From Mycobacterium sp. MBM (lineage in GTDB: Bacteria > Actinomycetota > Actinomycetes > Mycobacteriales > Mycobacteriaceae), in the NCBI GenBank assembly GCA_021648845.1, contig JAKJHY010000013.1, positions 1 to 64,000 on the forward strand: a DNA stretch of 64,000 bases. Reading direction: 5' to 3'. Under the pieces are notes generated by a model. The model was not told the origin of the DNA. It worked only from the letters and a program-made list of their open reading frames with translations, and did no database searches. Made by a program: the position numbers and the translations under genes. Below, piece after piece: positions 26,598-35,846 of the stretch (the first letter of the stretch is position 1; the number at the start of each line of letters is the position of its first letter).

Positions 26598-26811
26598 GCG
26601 GTAGCCCTGGAAGGACCGGTACCGCGGGGGCGAGCCCCTCCCCGCCTTGGCGCCTCGCCGCCGCTACCGACAGATCAAGCTGTTCACATCGGGATACGCA
26701 GCGTCGGAGACATCCGGATCAAGTCCATCGACTGGTCGGCGTTGCCGACGACATGGCCACGATGTGGCGGCGCAGCCAGATTTCCGCCCCACACACTCCT
26801 ATCATCGAGCC

Positions 26812-27483
26812 ATGGCGAGAAAGTCGGCGATTGCCGAATCACATGATGCATCGGGTGACACATCGGGTGACACAAAGGCCCAACGCACCCGTGCCCGCAT
26901 CCTCGACGCCGCCGCACGCGTCCTGAGCGTCAAAGGCTATGCAGGCACCCGTCTCACCGATGTTGCCACGCAGGCCGACCTGCAGGCGCCCGCGATCTAC
27001 TACTACTTCAAGTCCCGCGACGATCTCATCGAAGAGGTCATGTTCTGCGGGATCAGCGATATGCGGCGCCATCTGACCCGGGTGCTCGATGAGTTGCCCG
27101 ACGGCATGAATTCGATGGATCGGATCATGACCGCGGTCGAGGCTCATCTACAGCACGAACTCGAGCTCTCCGATTACGCGCGGGCCACCATCCGCAACTC
27201 CGGCCAGATCCCCGATCATCTGAAGGCCCGCCAGAAGAAGGAAGAGGCTGCTTACACCCGGATCTGGCGTGGACTGGTCAAGGCCGCCGCCGACGATGGC
27301 GAGATCCGCGAAGATCTCGATCCGATGCTGGCCCAGGCGCTGGTGCTCGGCGCGCTCAACTGGGCGGCGGAATGGTGGGACCCGCGTCGCAACTCCGTGG
27401 AGACCATGGTTCACAACGCCCAGGTCTTCGTCCGACACGGCTTGAGTCCAGCGCCGGCCAGCAGGTCGCGTCGCAAGCGCTGA
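26812..27483 (+). CDS. TetR-family regulator, paralogue B of the island
   Basis: The ATG at 26812 gives 223 residues. TATCAT at 26800-26805, six bases before the ATG, could be the -10 of a leaderless transcript. The HTH contains RILDAAARVLSVKGYAGTRL and QADLQAPAIYYYFKSRDD, matching the TetR at 20471 closely over the entire length. A short repeat near the N-terminus (SGDTSGDT) is visible at the DNA level. It is likely to regulate the adjacent fadA6-like/fadE operon through the element at 27522. Confidence 0.9.
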   Translation: MARKSAIAESHDASGDTSGDTKAQRTRARILDAAARVLSVKGYAGTRLTDVATQADLQAPAIYYYFKSRDDLIEEVMFCGISDMRRHLTRVLDELPDGMNSMDRIMTAVEAHLQHELELSDYARATIRNSGQIPDHLKARQKKEEAAYTRIWRGLVKAAADDGEIREDLDPMLAQALVLGALNWAAEWWDPRRNSVETMVHNAQVFVRHGLSPAPASRSRRKR

Positions 27484-27521
27484 ATCTGGGCGATACCGCA
27501 CTGCCTGGAATTGCTCTCATT

Positions 27522-27539
27522 TTTGATTTTATGTTAAAT
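27522..27539. promoter_or_regulatory. AT-rich 18-bp element, copy 4, overlapping a likely -10
   Basis: TTTGATTTTATGTTAAAT ends eight bases before the thiolase ATG at 27548. TAAATT at 27535-27540 fits a -10 hexamer with seven bases to the ATG, indicating a leaderless transcript covered by the element. Confidence 0.7.
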
Positions 27540-27547
27540 TAATTGCC

Positions 27548-28699
27548 ATGACTGAGGCTTATATCGTTGACGCCGCCCGCACCGCTGTCGGACGACGCAA
27601 AGGCGGTTTCACAGACGCACATCCGGCCGATATGGCCGCTCACGTGATCAACACCGTCACCGGCCGCCACGATATCGACCCCGCGGCCATCGACGACGTG
27701 ATCCTCGGCTGTCTGGACAACATCGGCAGCCAGGCCGGCGATATCGCCCGCACCGCTGCGCTGGCGGCCGGGCTGCCCGAGTCAGTGCCGGGTGTCACCA
27801 TCGATCGCCAGTGTGGATCTGCCCAGCAGGCAGTGCATTTCGCGGCCCAGGCCGTGATGAGCGGAACATCGGATCTCATCGTCGCCGGTGGCGTCCAGAA
27901 GATGACCCAATACCCCATCCTGTGCGCGTTCAACGCAGGCGAGCCGTTCGGATCGAGCGATCCGTGGACTGGGTGCGGAGGCTGGCAGGACCGGTACGGC
28001 GATCAGGAGATCTCACAGTTCCGCGGGGCCGAGATGATGGCAGCCCAATGGAAACTCAGCCGCGAGGACAACGAGCGCTTCGCCTTCGCGAGCCATCAGC
28101 GCGCGCTGGACGCGATCGACCAAGGCCATTTCACCAGGGAGATCACCGAATTCAAGGGCATCTCCGTCGACGAAGGACCACGTCCGGACACCACGCTGGA
28201 GAAGATGGCTTCACTACCCACCCTCGTCGACGGGGGCGTGCTCACCGCCGCGGTCGCCAGCCAGATCTCCGACGGCTCCGCGGCATTGCTGGTCGCCTCC
28301 CAGTCCGCGGTCGACCGATTCGGACTGACTCCGCGCGCCCGTATCCACCACATGTCGGTGCGCGGCGCCGATCCGGTGATGATGCTCTCGGCACCCATCA
28401 CTGCCACCCAGCACGCCCTCAAACGCACAGGCATGTCGATCGAGGATATCGACGTCGTCGAGATCAACGAGGCTTTCGCTCCGGTCGTGCTGGCCTGGCT
28501 GGCCGAGATCGGAGCCGATCCCGCCAAGGTCAACCCCAACGGTGGCGCGATCGCGCTCGGACATCCCATCGGCTGCACCGGCGCCCGCCTGATGACCTCC
28601 ATGCTGCACGAGCTCGAGCGCACCGGCGGACGATTCGGCCTGCAGACCATGTGCGAAGGCGGCGGCCAGGCCAACGTGACCATCATCGAACGCCTCTGA
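27548..28699 (+). CDS. FadA6-like acetyl-CoA acetyltransferase (thiolase)
   Basis: This 383-residue thiolase closely follows mycobacterial FadA6, the HIP-ring thiolase of sterol catabolism, as I recall it: N-terminus TEAYIVDAARTAVGRR, nucleophile in IDRQCGSAQQA, NEAFAP, GHPIGCTG and the terminal MCEGGGQANVTIIERL. It cleaves a 3-ketoacyl-CoA. Its neighbours are TetR paralogue B upstream and fadE five bases downstream, so the pair is one operon. FadA6 identity is a recollection; a paralogue with another substrate is possible. Confidence 0.88.
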   Translation: MTEAYIVDAARTAVGRRKGGFTDAHPADMAAHVINTVTGRHDIDPAAIDDVILGCLDNIGSQAGDIARTAALAAGLPESVPGVTIDRQCGSAQQAVHFAAQAVMSGTSDLIVAGGVQKMTQYPILCAFNAGEPFGSSDPWTGCGGWQDRYGDQEISQFRGAEMMAAQWKLSREDNERFAFASHQRALDAIDQGHFTREITEFKGISVDEGPRPDTTLEKMASLPTLVDGGVLTAAVASQISDGSAALLVASQSAVDRFGLTPRARIHHMSVRGADPVMMLSAPITATQHALKRTGMSIEDIDVVEINEAFAPVVLAWLAEIGADPAKVNPNGGAIALGHPIGCTGARLMTSMLHELERTGGRFGLQTMCEGGGQANVTIIERL

Positions 28700-28704
28700 T
28701 CATC

Positions 28705-29856
28705 ATGAAGCGCTCACTCTACGAAGCCGACCACGATGCCTACCGAGAAACCGTGCGGGAGTTCCTGGCCCGTGAAGTCCTTCCGCACCAGCATGATTGG
28801 GACGAGCAACGCTGGATAGACCGCTCCGTCTTCGCGCGCGCCGCCAAGTCGGGCATCTACGCTCTGCAGGTTCCCGACGCCTACGGCGGCTCCGGCGTGG
28901 CCGATTACCGATACCGGATGATCGTCTGCGAAGAGATCGCCCGGATCAACGCCCTCTCCTTCGGGCTGACCGTCAGCCTGCAGGACGATCTCGTGCTGCA
29001 CTACCTGCTCGACCTGACCGACGACGAGCAGAAGCAACGCTGGTTGCCAGGGTTCGCCGCCGGCGAGCTGATCGGCGCGCTGGCGATGACCGAGCCGAGC
29101 GCGGGCAGCGATTTGCGCGGTATGCGCACCACGGCCCGCCGCGAGGGTGACAACTGGATTCTCAACGGCCAGAAGACCTTCATCTCCAGCGGCATCATGT
29201 CCGATGTACTGGTCGTGGCGGCCAAGACCGACCCCGACGGTGGGTCACGCGCGTTCAGCCTGTTCGTCGTCGAACGCGGCACTCCGGGATTCGAACGCGG
29301 CCGCAAACTCGACAAGCTCGGCCTGCCCGCCCAGGACACCGCCGAACTCTACTTCGAGGACGCCGTGGTGCCTGCGGCCAATCTGTTGGGCGACGAGGGC
29401 AAGGGTCTGCAGTACCTGATGAGCCATCTGCCCCGCGAACGGCTCGGCGTCACCGCCAAGGCGATGGCTACCACGCGGGCCATCTTCGACGCCACCGTCG
29501 AGTACTGCCAGAACCGGCAGGCATTCGGCGCGGCGCTGACCGACAAACAGCACGTCCGCTTCGAACTCGCCGAGATGGAGACGGAAATCGACATCGCAGA
29601 GGCCTACACCGACCGCAGCGTGCTCGCCTACAACGCCGGTGAGTTGAGCGCGGTGGACGCGGCAAAGGGCAAGTGGTATCTCAGCGAGCTGCAGAAGCGG
29701 GTCATCGACCGTTGCCTGCAACTGCACGGCGGATACGGCTACATGATGGAGTATCCCGTCGCCAGGGCCTATCTGGACACTCGCATCCAGACCATCTACG
29801 GCGGCACCACCGAGATCATGAAGGAGATCATCGGGCGCGATATCGCCGCCCGATGA
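28705..29856 (+). CDS. acyl-CoA dehydrogenase
   Basis: This 383-residue FadE starts five bases after the thiolase stop. Motifs seen: ALQVPDAYGGSG, TEPSAGSDLRGM, a FISSG segment, and terminal YGGTTEIMKE carrying the catalytic-region Glu. It introduces a double bond into an acyl-CoA, probably in the same beta-oxidation round as the adjacent thiolase. Confidence 0.9.
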   Translation: MKRSLYEADHDAYRETVREFLAREVLPHQHDWDEQRWIDRSVFARAAKSGIYALQVPDAYGGSGVADYRYRMIVCEEIARINALSFGLTVSLQDDLVLHYLLDLTDDEQKQRWLPGFAAGELIGALAMTEPSAGSDLRGMRTTARREGDNWILNGQKTFISSGIMSDVLVVAAKTDPDGGSRAFSLFVVERGTPGFERGRKLDKLGLPAQDTAELYFEDAVVPAANLLGDEGKGLQYLMSHLPRERLGVTAKAMATTRAIFDATVEYCQNRQAFGAALTDKQHVRFELAEMETEIDIAEAYTDRSVLAYNAGELSAVDAAKGKWYLSELQKRVIDRCLQLHGGYGYMMEYPVARAYLDTRIQTIYGGTTEIMKEIIGRDIAAR

Positions 29857-29866
29857 GCATCTGTGT

Positions 29867-29899
29867 ATGCCCGGGACCGGAACAACCGGACCCGGGCAT
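29867..29899 (+). terminator. hairpin terminator after the thiolase-fadE operon
   Basis: ATGCCCGGG-A-CCGG, loop AACAA and CCGG-A-CCCGGGCAT form a 13-bp stem with one A-A mismatch, eleven bases after the fadE stop and before the P450 promoter. Confidence 0.65.
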
Positions 29900-29934
29900 C
29901 CACGCCGTTGGGGACAATCCATCGGCGAAGAACC

Positions 29935-29964
29935 TTGATCCGTTCCGATTTTCAAATCTACAAT
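29935..29964 (+). promoter_or_regulatory. likely promoter of the P450 gene at 30001
   Basis: TTGATC (29935-29940), an 18-base spacer and TACAAT (29959-29964) resemble a housekeeping -35/-10 pair. An AGGAG ribosome site follows before the ATG at 30001. The AT-rich island here is unlike the shared 18-bp element. Confidence 0.5.
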
Positions 29965-30000
29965 AGAAACGCATTTGCTCGCATACCCGAGGAGCGTCCG

Positions 30001-31314
30001 ATGACCAGCAGCCCGGTGGATTCGGCACCAGCGCAGACCGATCGAGATCCGGCCAACCCCGCGGATCGCGAGTACGACCCCGTCGACATCTCCCCCAAGT
30101 CGTTCTGGGCGCAGTCAGCCCGCGAGCGCGATGTCGCCTTCGCCGAGTTACGCCGCCGCGCCCCGGTGAGCTGGCAGCGGCCTGTCGAGAGTGATCTCGC
30201 CCCGTCGGAGACAACCGGCTTCTGGGCCGTGACCTCCCATGAGCTGATCCGCGAGGTGAGCACACATCCCGAGATATTCTGCTCCGGCGGCGGCATCCAA
30301 CTCGAAGATGTGCCTGACGAGTTTCTGGAGGCCGCATCGTCCTTCCTGGCGATGGACGGTCAACGCCACCTCACCTATCGCAGGCTGATGAGTGGCTCGT
30401 TCACGCCTCGCCAGGTCAAGCGCATCGAAGACCAGATCCGCGACCGGGCAGCGACCATCGTCGACGAGTTCCTGACCAAGGGTTCCGGCGACTGGGTCGA
30501 GAATGTCGCCAAGCAGATGCCGATGAACACCATCTACGAGATGGCCGGCCTGCCCGTGGAGAAGCGGGATGAAGCGGCGCACTTCGCCGATGAGCTCGCG
30601 GGCTGGAACGACCCCGACATCGCTGCCGGCCGATCGTCTGCCGAGGTCCTCAACGACGCTCTGGTCGGCAATCTCGGGATCGGTCTGGAGTTCGCCGAAA
30701 TGACCCGGGCCTGTCCGCGCGACGATATCTGGTCGAATCTGGTGACCTCTACCGTCGACGGTCACGAGCTCGACGACGACGAGCTCGCCTCGATGTTCGT
30801 GCTGATGTCCTTCGCGGGCAACGACACGACCCGCACCACATTGTCACTGGGCGTGAAGGCCTTCGTCGACAACCCGGACCAGACGGCGTACCTGCTCGAG
30901 GACTTCGAGGGCAGGATCGACGCCGCCATCGACGAGGTGCTGCGCTGGGTGACGCCGGTGATGACGTTCCGCCGCACCGCGACCCAGGACACGGTGCTCG
31001 GCGCACGCCACATCCGCAAGGGCGACTGGGTGGTGATGATCTACTCCTCGGGCAACCGCGACGAAAGCGAGTTTCCCGACCCGTGGACCTTCGACATCAG
31101 CCGCAAGCCCAACCAGCACGTGGCCTTCGGTGGCGGCGGCCCGCACTACTGCCTCGGCGCCTTCCTGGCCAAGATGCAGCTCAAGCACATGCTGGACCAG
31201 ATCCTGCATCGGCTGCCCGAGTTGCGGTTCGGTGAGCCCGACATGCTGGTGAGCAACTTCGCCGCCGCGGTGAAAACCATGCATGCCGAGGCACGCTGTC
31301 CGGTCGGGCACTGA
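30001..31314 (+). CDS. cytochrome P450
   Basis: This 437-residue P450 has the I-helix oxygen-binding motif AGNDTTR, the ExxR helix (EVLRWVTPVMTFRR), and the haem loop FGGGGPHYCLG with the axial thiolate at Cys384. Overall it follows the mycobacterial CYP125/CYP142/CYP124 style of lipid and sterol hydroxylases; the CYP family is not assigned. It is very like the P450 at 36651 (both share FCSG and TFRRTATQDT segments). It is convergent with the CoA-transferase operon and ends in a strong terminator. Confidence 0.93.
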   Translation: MTSSPVDSAPAQTDRDPANPADREYDPVDISPKSFWAQSARERDVAFAELRRRAPVSWQRPVESDLAPSETTGFWAVTSHELIREVSTHPEIFCSGGGIQLEDVPDEFLEAASSFLAMDGQRHLTYRRLMSGSFTPRQVKRIEDQIRDRAATIVDEFLTKGSGDWVENVAKQMPMNTIYEMAGLPVEKRDEAAHFADELAGWNDPDIAAGRSSAEVLNDALVGNLGIGLEFAEMTRACPRDDIWSNLVTSTVDGHELDDDELASMFVLMSFAGNDTTRTTLSLGVKAFVDNPDQTAYLLEDFEGRIDAAIDEVLRWVTPVMTFRRTATQDTVLGARHIRKGDWVVMIYSSGNRDESEFPDPWTFDISRKPNQHVAFGGGGPHYCLGAFLAKMQLKHMLDQILHRLPELRFGEPDMLVSNFAAAVKTMHAEARCPVGH

Positions 31315-31338
31315 GCTCGTCCGGCTCTCGTACTGAAC

Positions 31339-31380
31339 CGGCACCCCCGCTCCGACACCGTTGTCGGGGTGGGGGTGCCG
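31339..31380. terminator. long hairpin terminator between convergent operons
   Basis: A 19-bp stem, 31339-31357 paired with 31362-31380 (two G-T pairs, loop CCGT), followed by TCCTTTG. It separates the P450 from the convergent CoA-transferase gene. Confidence 0.85.
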
Positions 31381-31405
31381 TCCTTTGTGCGGGCGGCCCG
31401 GCCGG

Positions 31406-32599
31406 TCAGCGCGACCTGTCGAAGAGTTTCTCGATCAGGGCCCGTCGCTGCCCCCAGTCAGCGGTACGAAGGTCCACATGCCCGGCCTCGGTGACGATCA
31501 CCTCGACATCATGGGCCGGTGTCGATGCGGGCCTGCTCAGCGTCTCCACCAGGGTGCTGCGCCCGCCGAACCCGGAACCGACGGCGATGATCGACAGCCC
31601 CTGCGGATGCAGCCGCGCCGCCGCGCAGTAGTCGGGGTGTCCCCCGATGCCGCCGACGATCTTGTCTCCGATGCCCTCGACGTTGACTTGACCGAACGGG
31701 TCGATCTCGATGGCGGTGTTGACCGCGAAAAACGGCCGGCCACGGGACAATCGGGTGATGTCGTGACTGTGCCCGATACCGCGCAGGATCGTTCGTCCGT
31801 CGGCCCAGTCATAGAGGGCTCGGTCACCGAACAGATACGTCGCCGACGGTTCGCCGATGAGCAGCCCGCGGCGCTCAAGATCGATCACCGCATCGGTCAA
31901 CAGCCCGGTGTCGACGGACAACGGTGCGCGACTGCGTTGCAGCAGTGCGGTGCCGAGCTGTCCGGGACCGTACTGCACCCGGGCACCTTCGGGTATCAGT
32001 GCCAGGACCCGGTCGGCGAGTTCCTCGTGCAGCGGCTCGGGTGCGCGCGGGGCCACACACGCCGGTTCGTCACCCGCCCGTCCCAACACCGACACGGCGT
32101 CCAGTGGCAGCGCAGATTCGGCGCTGGCCGACGGCGCCGCGTCGTCGAGCACCGCCCATACCGGCACGCCGGCGTCGACCAATGTCTGTTGCCAGGACAC
32201 TTCGGTACAGAAGTGCAGTCTGTCGCCGCGGAGGGTCATCCGGGTGATCAGGACATCGGGACGCAGCGGCCCGGTCAGCAGTCCCGGAATCGCGGCCAGA
32301 CTGGTCGGTATGGCGCAGGTAGCGGGATGTGGCAGCAGACCGCGGACGCCCCAGCCCGGCATCAGCGTCGCGATCCTCGTGAAGGCCCCCGTCGAAACAT
32401 CTTGCGGCCCCACAGGGCTCCACCCGAGGACGAGGGTGACATCGGCGGTGTTCGCCGCGTAGTCGCTCAGTACCGCACCGATCGTAGCGGCGCTTTCAGC
32501 GAGGCAGCCGAGTGCGCCCACCCCGTCCCCGAGAGCGATGACCGGTCCGCGGTCGGCCGGCAGGAGCGCGAGCAGGCCGGCAAGGTCACACGTGTGCAC
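31406..32599 (-). CDS. acetyl-CoA hydrolase/CoA-transferase family protein
   Basis: This is the last gene of the P450 operon, about 397 residues from a GTG at 32599, 22 bases after the upstream stop. The C-terminal half has the acetyl-CoA hydrolase/4-hydroxybutyrate CoA-transferase pattern (FFAVNTAIEIDPFGQVNVE, GIGGHPDY, AVGSGFGGRS). Members move CoA between acids. Here it could activate a pathway acid without ATP or recycle CoA. The N-terminal half is less recognisable, and the start is the least certain point. Confidence 0.75.
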   Translation of the reverse strand: MHTCDLAGLLALLPADRGPVIALGDGVGALGCLAESAATIGAVLSDYAANTADVTLVLGWSPVGPQDVSTGAFTRIATLMPGWGVRGLLPHPATCAIPTSLAAIPGLLTGPLRPDVLITRMTLRGDRLHFCTEVSWQQTLVDAGVPVWAVLDDAAPSASAESALPLDAVSVLGRAGDEPACVAPRAPEPLHEELADRVLALIPEGARVQYGPGQLGTALLQRSRAPLSVDTGLLTDAVIDLERRGLLIGEPSATYLFGDRALYDWADGRTILRGIGHSHDITRLSRGRPFFAVNTAIEIDPFGQVNVEGIGDKIVGGIGGHPDYCAAARLHPQGLSIIAVGSGFGGRSTLVETLSRPASTPAHDVEVIVTEAGHVDLRTADWGQRRALIEKLFDRSR

Positions 32600-32621
32600 C
32601 GTCGAGTGCCCTGCTCGTCCG

Positions 32622-34214
32622 CTAGTCGGCCACGCCGGCAGCGGTGAGCAGCGCGGCCCGGTCGACGACCTTGACCCTGGGCCGATCGGTGACCGATCCC
32701 TGCGCCCGTTCGGCGTGGTCGATCTGCCGCCAGCCCGACCAGTCCACGACCGGAACTCCCTGCTGGCCGAGGTGAGCCCGGATCGCCTCCGGCTGCGCCG
32801 TCGGCGTCGGCAGTCGTCCGGCGGCGGCGTCGGCCAGCAGGCTTTCCACCGTCTCGCGCGCACACAGCCGATTGGTCCCGATGACACCGCGCGGACCGCG
32901 CTTGATCCAGCCGGTGACGTATAACCCCGGCACCGGCGCGCCGTCGCGGGTCACCCGTCCGGCCTGGTTGGACACCACACCGGTATCCGGGTCGGACGGC
33001 AGGCCGGGGACCGGTGCCGGTCGATACCCGATGGCACGCAACACGATCGACGTATCGATAGTGGCCAGTCCATCGTGGTCCTCGATCACCAGCGCCTCGA
33101 CCCGGTCGGCCCCTTCCAACCGCAGCGGCCGCGCGCCGAACCTCAGGACGATGCGACGGTGACCGACGACGGTCGGACGCGCGGCGTACTCGCCGACGAT
33201 ATCGAACTTCAGCGCCCCCTCGTGATCGTCGGGCCGCTCACCGAGGGCGCCCTCGACGACGATGTCGACGTCGGGCAGCGACCCGAGCGCCATCAGCTCG
33301 CCGACGGAGAACGCGCCCGACCCGGCACCACGGCGGGCCAGGATGACGACCTCACGAACCGCGCTGCGACGCAGCTCGTTCAGCGCATGCTCGGCGATGT
33401 CGGTCGCCCGCAGGGGCGCCTCGTCCAGGACAAGGATCCGTGCGACATCCAGTGCGACATTGCCGTTGCCGACGATCACCGCCCGCTCCGAGTCCAGTGA
33501 GAACCTCGTCTCGGCGTGATCGGGGTGACCGTTGTACCAGTTGACGAAATCGGCGGCGGCAACGCTGCCGGGCAACTGCTCGCCGGGGATGCCAAGTTCA
33601 CGACTTCGAGTAGCACCGGTCGCATAGATCACCGCGTCGTAGGACGCTGTCAACTGGTCGTGGGTGACGTCGGCGCCCACGCAGACGTTGAAACAACACT
33701 GCACGTTGGGCCCGGACAGCGCGGTCTCGAACACCGAGGTGATGTCCTTGGTGTGCTGGTGGTCGGGCGCCACGCCGAAGCGCACCAGCCCATAGGGGGT
33801 AGGGAGACGGTCGAAGACGTCGACGCGCACGCCCGGAGTCCGGGTCAAGTCGGCCACCGCGTAGCAGCCCGCCGGCCCGGCACCGACCACCGCCACCCGC
33901 AACGCGTCGCGGCCGACCGGTGTCGGCGACCACCGTGCGGGCGTGGCCCGGATATCCAGCGGCGTACCGGCGAAGTAGTCGGCATTTATGGTTTTGAAAC
34001 GCAGCTGCGACGCCGGCAGCTCATCTTCGTGATAGATCGCGCCGACCGGGCAGACCGCCACACACGCACCGCAATCCACGCAACTTGCGGGATCGATATA
34101 GAGCATCGGCGCCGCGGTACCGGCGGTGTCCGGCGCCGGGCGGATACAGTCAGCCGGACAGACTGGAACGCAGCTCGCATCGGTGCAGCAGTTCTGGGTG
34201 ATGACGAAGGTCAT
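32622..34214 (-). CDS. fprB: ferredoxin/FprB-type ferredoxin-NADP reductase fusion
   Basis: This 530-residue protein has an N-terminal ferredoxin (about 1-70) with two Cys clusters (CCTDASCVPVCPADC and CVDCGACVAVCPVGA, a 7Fe/8Fe type). A flavoprotein reductase follows: FAD motif VVGAGPAGCYAVADL and NADP motif VGNGNVALDVARIL. This is the FprB architecture. It is expected to take electrons from NADPH to the 3Fe-4S ferredoxin encoded next to it and so to the P450. Confidence 0.9.
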   Translation of the reverse strand: MTFVITQNCCTDASCVPVCPADCIRPAPDTAGTAAPMLYIDPASCVDCGACVAVCPVGAIYHEDELPASQLRFKTINADYFAGTPLDIRATPARWSPTPVGRDALRVAVVGAGPAGCYAVADLTRTPGVRVDVFDRLPTPYGLVRFGVAPDHQHTKDITSVFETALSGPNVQCCFNVCVGADVTHDQLTASYDAVIYATGATRSRELGIPGEQLPGSVAAADFVNWYNGHPDHAETRFSLDSERAVIVGNGNVALDVARILVLDEAPLRATDIAEHALNELRRSAVREVVILARRGAGSGAFSVGELMALGSLPDVDIVVEGALGERPDDHEGALKFDIVGEYAARPTVVGHRRIVLRFGARPLRLEGADRVEALVIEDHDGLATIDTSIVLRAIGYRPAPVPGLPSDPDTGVVSNQAGRVTRDGAPVPGLYVTGWIKRGPRGVIGTNRLCARETVESLLADAAAGRLPTPTAQPEAIRAHLGQQGVPVVDWSGWRQIDHAERAQGSVTDRPRVKVVDRAALLTAAGVAD

Positions 34215-34260
34215 CGATTCTCCTCGAGTACTCGATCGCTGAAGATGGTGCCGCGCCGGT

Positions 34261-34446
34261 CTAGTCGTCGAACGACAGAGCGCTGGTGGGGCAATTGGAG
34301 ATGGCCTCGGCGGTCAGCTCCCGAGTCCGATCCGGATCCCCGATCACGTGTGCCTGCCCGTCGTCACCGATTTCGAAGACCTCCGGCGCGGTCATCTCAC
34401 ACATGCCGATGCCCGAGCACCGGGAGCCGTCCACCCGTACGCCCAT
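34261..34446 (-). CDS. 3Fe-4S ferredoxin, P450 redox partner
   Basis: This 61-residue ferredoxin starts at the ATG 34446, overlapping the stop of the aldehyde dehydrogenase (ATGA). Three cluster Cys are visible at 10, 16 and 52 (RCSGIGMC, NCPTSA), the pattern of the single 3Fe-4S ferredoxins that serve mycobacterial P450s. The residue between the first two Cys is Gly/Ile rather than the fourth Cys. It lies between reductase and P450-linked genes. Confidence 0.9.
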   Translation of the reverse strand: MGVRVDGSRCSGIGMCEMTAPEVFEIGDDGQAHVIGDPDRTRELTAEAISNCPTSALSFDD

Positions 34447-35837
34447 CAGAACAACCTCCTCATGATCTTGATCGCGCGGTCGGTGTAGGGAGGGTAGGTC
34501 AGCGACAGATCGGGTTTGGCGCCCTTGGCCAGCACCGCCCGGCGGTGGCTGAGCGCCTCGAATCCCCAACGGCCGTGGTACTGACCGATGCCGCTGGCCC
34601 CCACGCCACCGAACGGCAATTGCGGTACCAGGCAGTGCATGGCCACATGGTTGATCACCGCGCCACCCGAGGGAATGGCATCGATCAAGTCCTCGCCGAG
34701 CCGGTTCGACCCGGTGAACACGTACAAGGCCAGCGGCTTGGGCCGCGCGTTGATGAATTCGATGGCTGCCGCGGTGTTCTCGACAGCGAGAATGGGCAGG
34801 ATCGGACCGAAGATCTCGTCGGCCATCACCGCATCGCTCGGCGCGGGATCACGGATGACGGTGGGTTCGATACGCAGTTCGGACTCAACGGACCCGCCGC
34901 CGGTCACGATCTTGCCCGAGGTGGATTCGACCAGCCCACGCAACCGGTCGAACTGACGACGGTTGACGATCCGCTGGCCGACCGAGGCCTCCTGCGCCCG
35001 AAACACGGCCATGTTCTCGACGATCTTGGCGGTCAGGGTGTCCACCACCGAACGCTCGGCAAGGACATAGTCCGGAGCGATACAGGTCTGCCCGGAGTTC
35101 ATCAACTTCACCCACGCGATGCGCCGGGCGGTGACGTCGAGATCCGCGTCGGAGGTGACGATCACCGGGCTCTTGCCGCCCAACTCCAGTGTCACCGGCG
35201 TGAGGGTCGGGGCGGCCGCGGCCATGATCTTTCGACCGATCTCGGTGCCGCCGGTGAACAGCACGTGGTCATAGCCCTGCGCGATAAGCCGCTGCGTGGT
35301 CGCACCGTCGCCCTCGACAACCCGCACCGCCTGGCCGTCGAGATACTTCGGCACCAGATCGGCCAGCAGGGCCGAAGTGGCCGGCGCCAGTTCGGAGGGC
35401 TTGAGGAGTGCGCAGTTTCCCGCCGCGACAGCGGCGACGAGCGGACCCATGCTCAGGTAGAACGGATAATTCCACGGTCCGATCACCAGGACAGTACCCA
35501 GCGGGTCGTATTGCACCCAGCCACGCCCTGGTCGTTGCGCCAGCGGCAACGGCTGGCGCTGTCGGCGCATCCACTTTTTCACGTGCTTGCGCGCGTATGC
35601 CGCTTCGCCCTTGGTCGAGGCGATATCGCCCAGCCAGGCTTCCACCGGGGGCCGGCCGAGATCCTCGGCAAGCGCCTCGGCAACCGCGGGCTCCTGCTCA
35701 TCACACAACGCCTCGATCGCCGCCAACTGGTCCAATCGCCACCGCAGTGGCCGGGTTCGCCCCGTGCGGAAGACCCGGTGCAACTCGGCGCGTTCACCGC
35801 CGGTTGTCCCCGTGTCCGGAATGGTCGTCGATGTCAT
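34446..35837 (-). CDS. aldehyde dehydrogenase
   Basis: This 463-residue NAD(P)-dependent class 3-like aldehyde dehydrogenase shows IGPWNYPFYLSMGPL, the glycine-rich FTGGTEIGRKIM, the Glu motif TLELGGKSP and the catalytic Cys in NSGQTCIAPDY. It has a long C-terminal tail (YPPYTDRAIKIMRRLF), as in fatty-aldehyde enzymes. In this operon it would oxidise an aldehyde made from the P450 product's alcohol. Confidence 0.93.
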   Translation of the reverse strand: MTSTTIPDTGTTGGERAELHRVFRTGRTRPLRWRLDQLAAIEALCDEQEPAVAEALAEDLGRPPVEAWLGDIASTKGEAAYARKHVKKWMRRQRQPLPLAQRPGRGWVQYDPLGTVLVIGPWNYPFYLSMGPLVAAVAAGNCALLKPSELAPATSALLADLVPKYLDGQAVRVVEGDGATTQRLIAQGYDHVLFTGGTEIGRKIMAAAAPTLTPVTLELGGKSPVIVTSDADLDVTARRIAWVKLMNSGQTCIAPDYVLAERSVVDTLTAKIVENMAVFRAQEASVGQRIVNRRQFDRLRGLVESTSGKIVTGGGSVESELRIEPTVIRDPAPSDAVMADEIFGPILPILAVENTAAAIEFINARPKPLALYVFTGSNRLGEDLIDAIPSGGAVINHVAMHCLVPQLPFGGVGASGIGQYHGRWGFEALSHRRAVLAKGAKPDLSLTYPPYTDRAIKIMRRLF

Positions 35838-35846
35838 GTCCGAACC

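Noticed and set aside
26851..26874. A tandem repeat of about 12 bases near the start of the TetR at 26812
   Set aside because: It only encodes a repeated SGDT in a linker and does not look like a mobile element or array.
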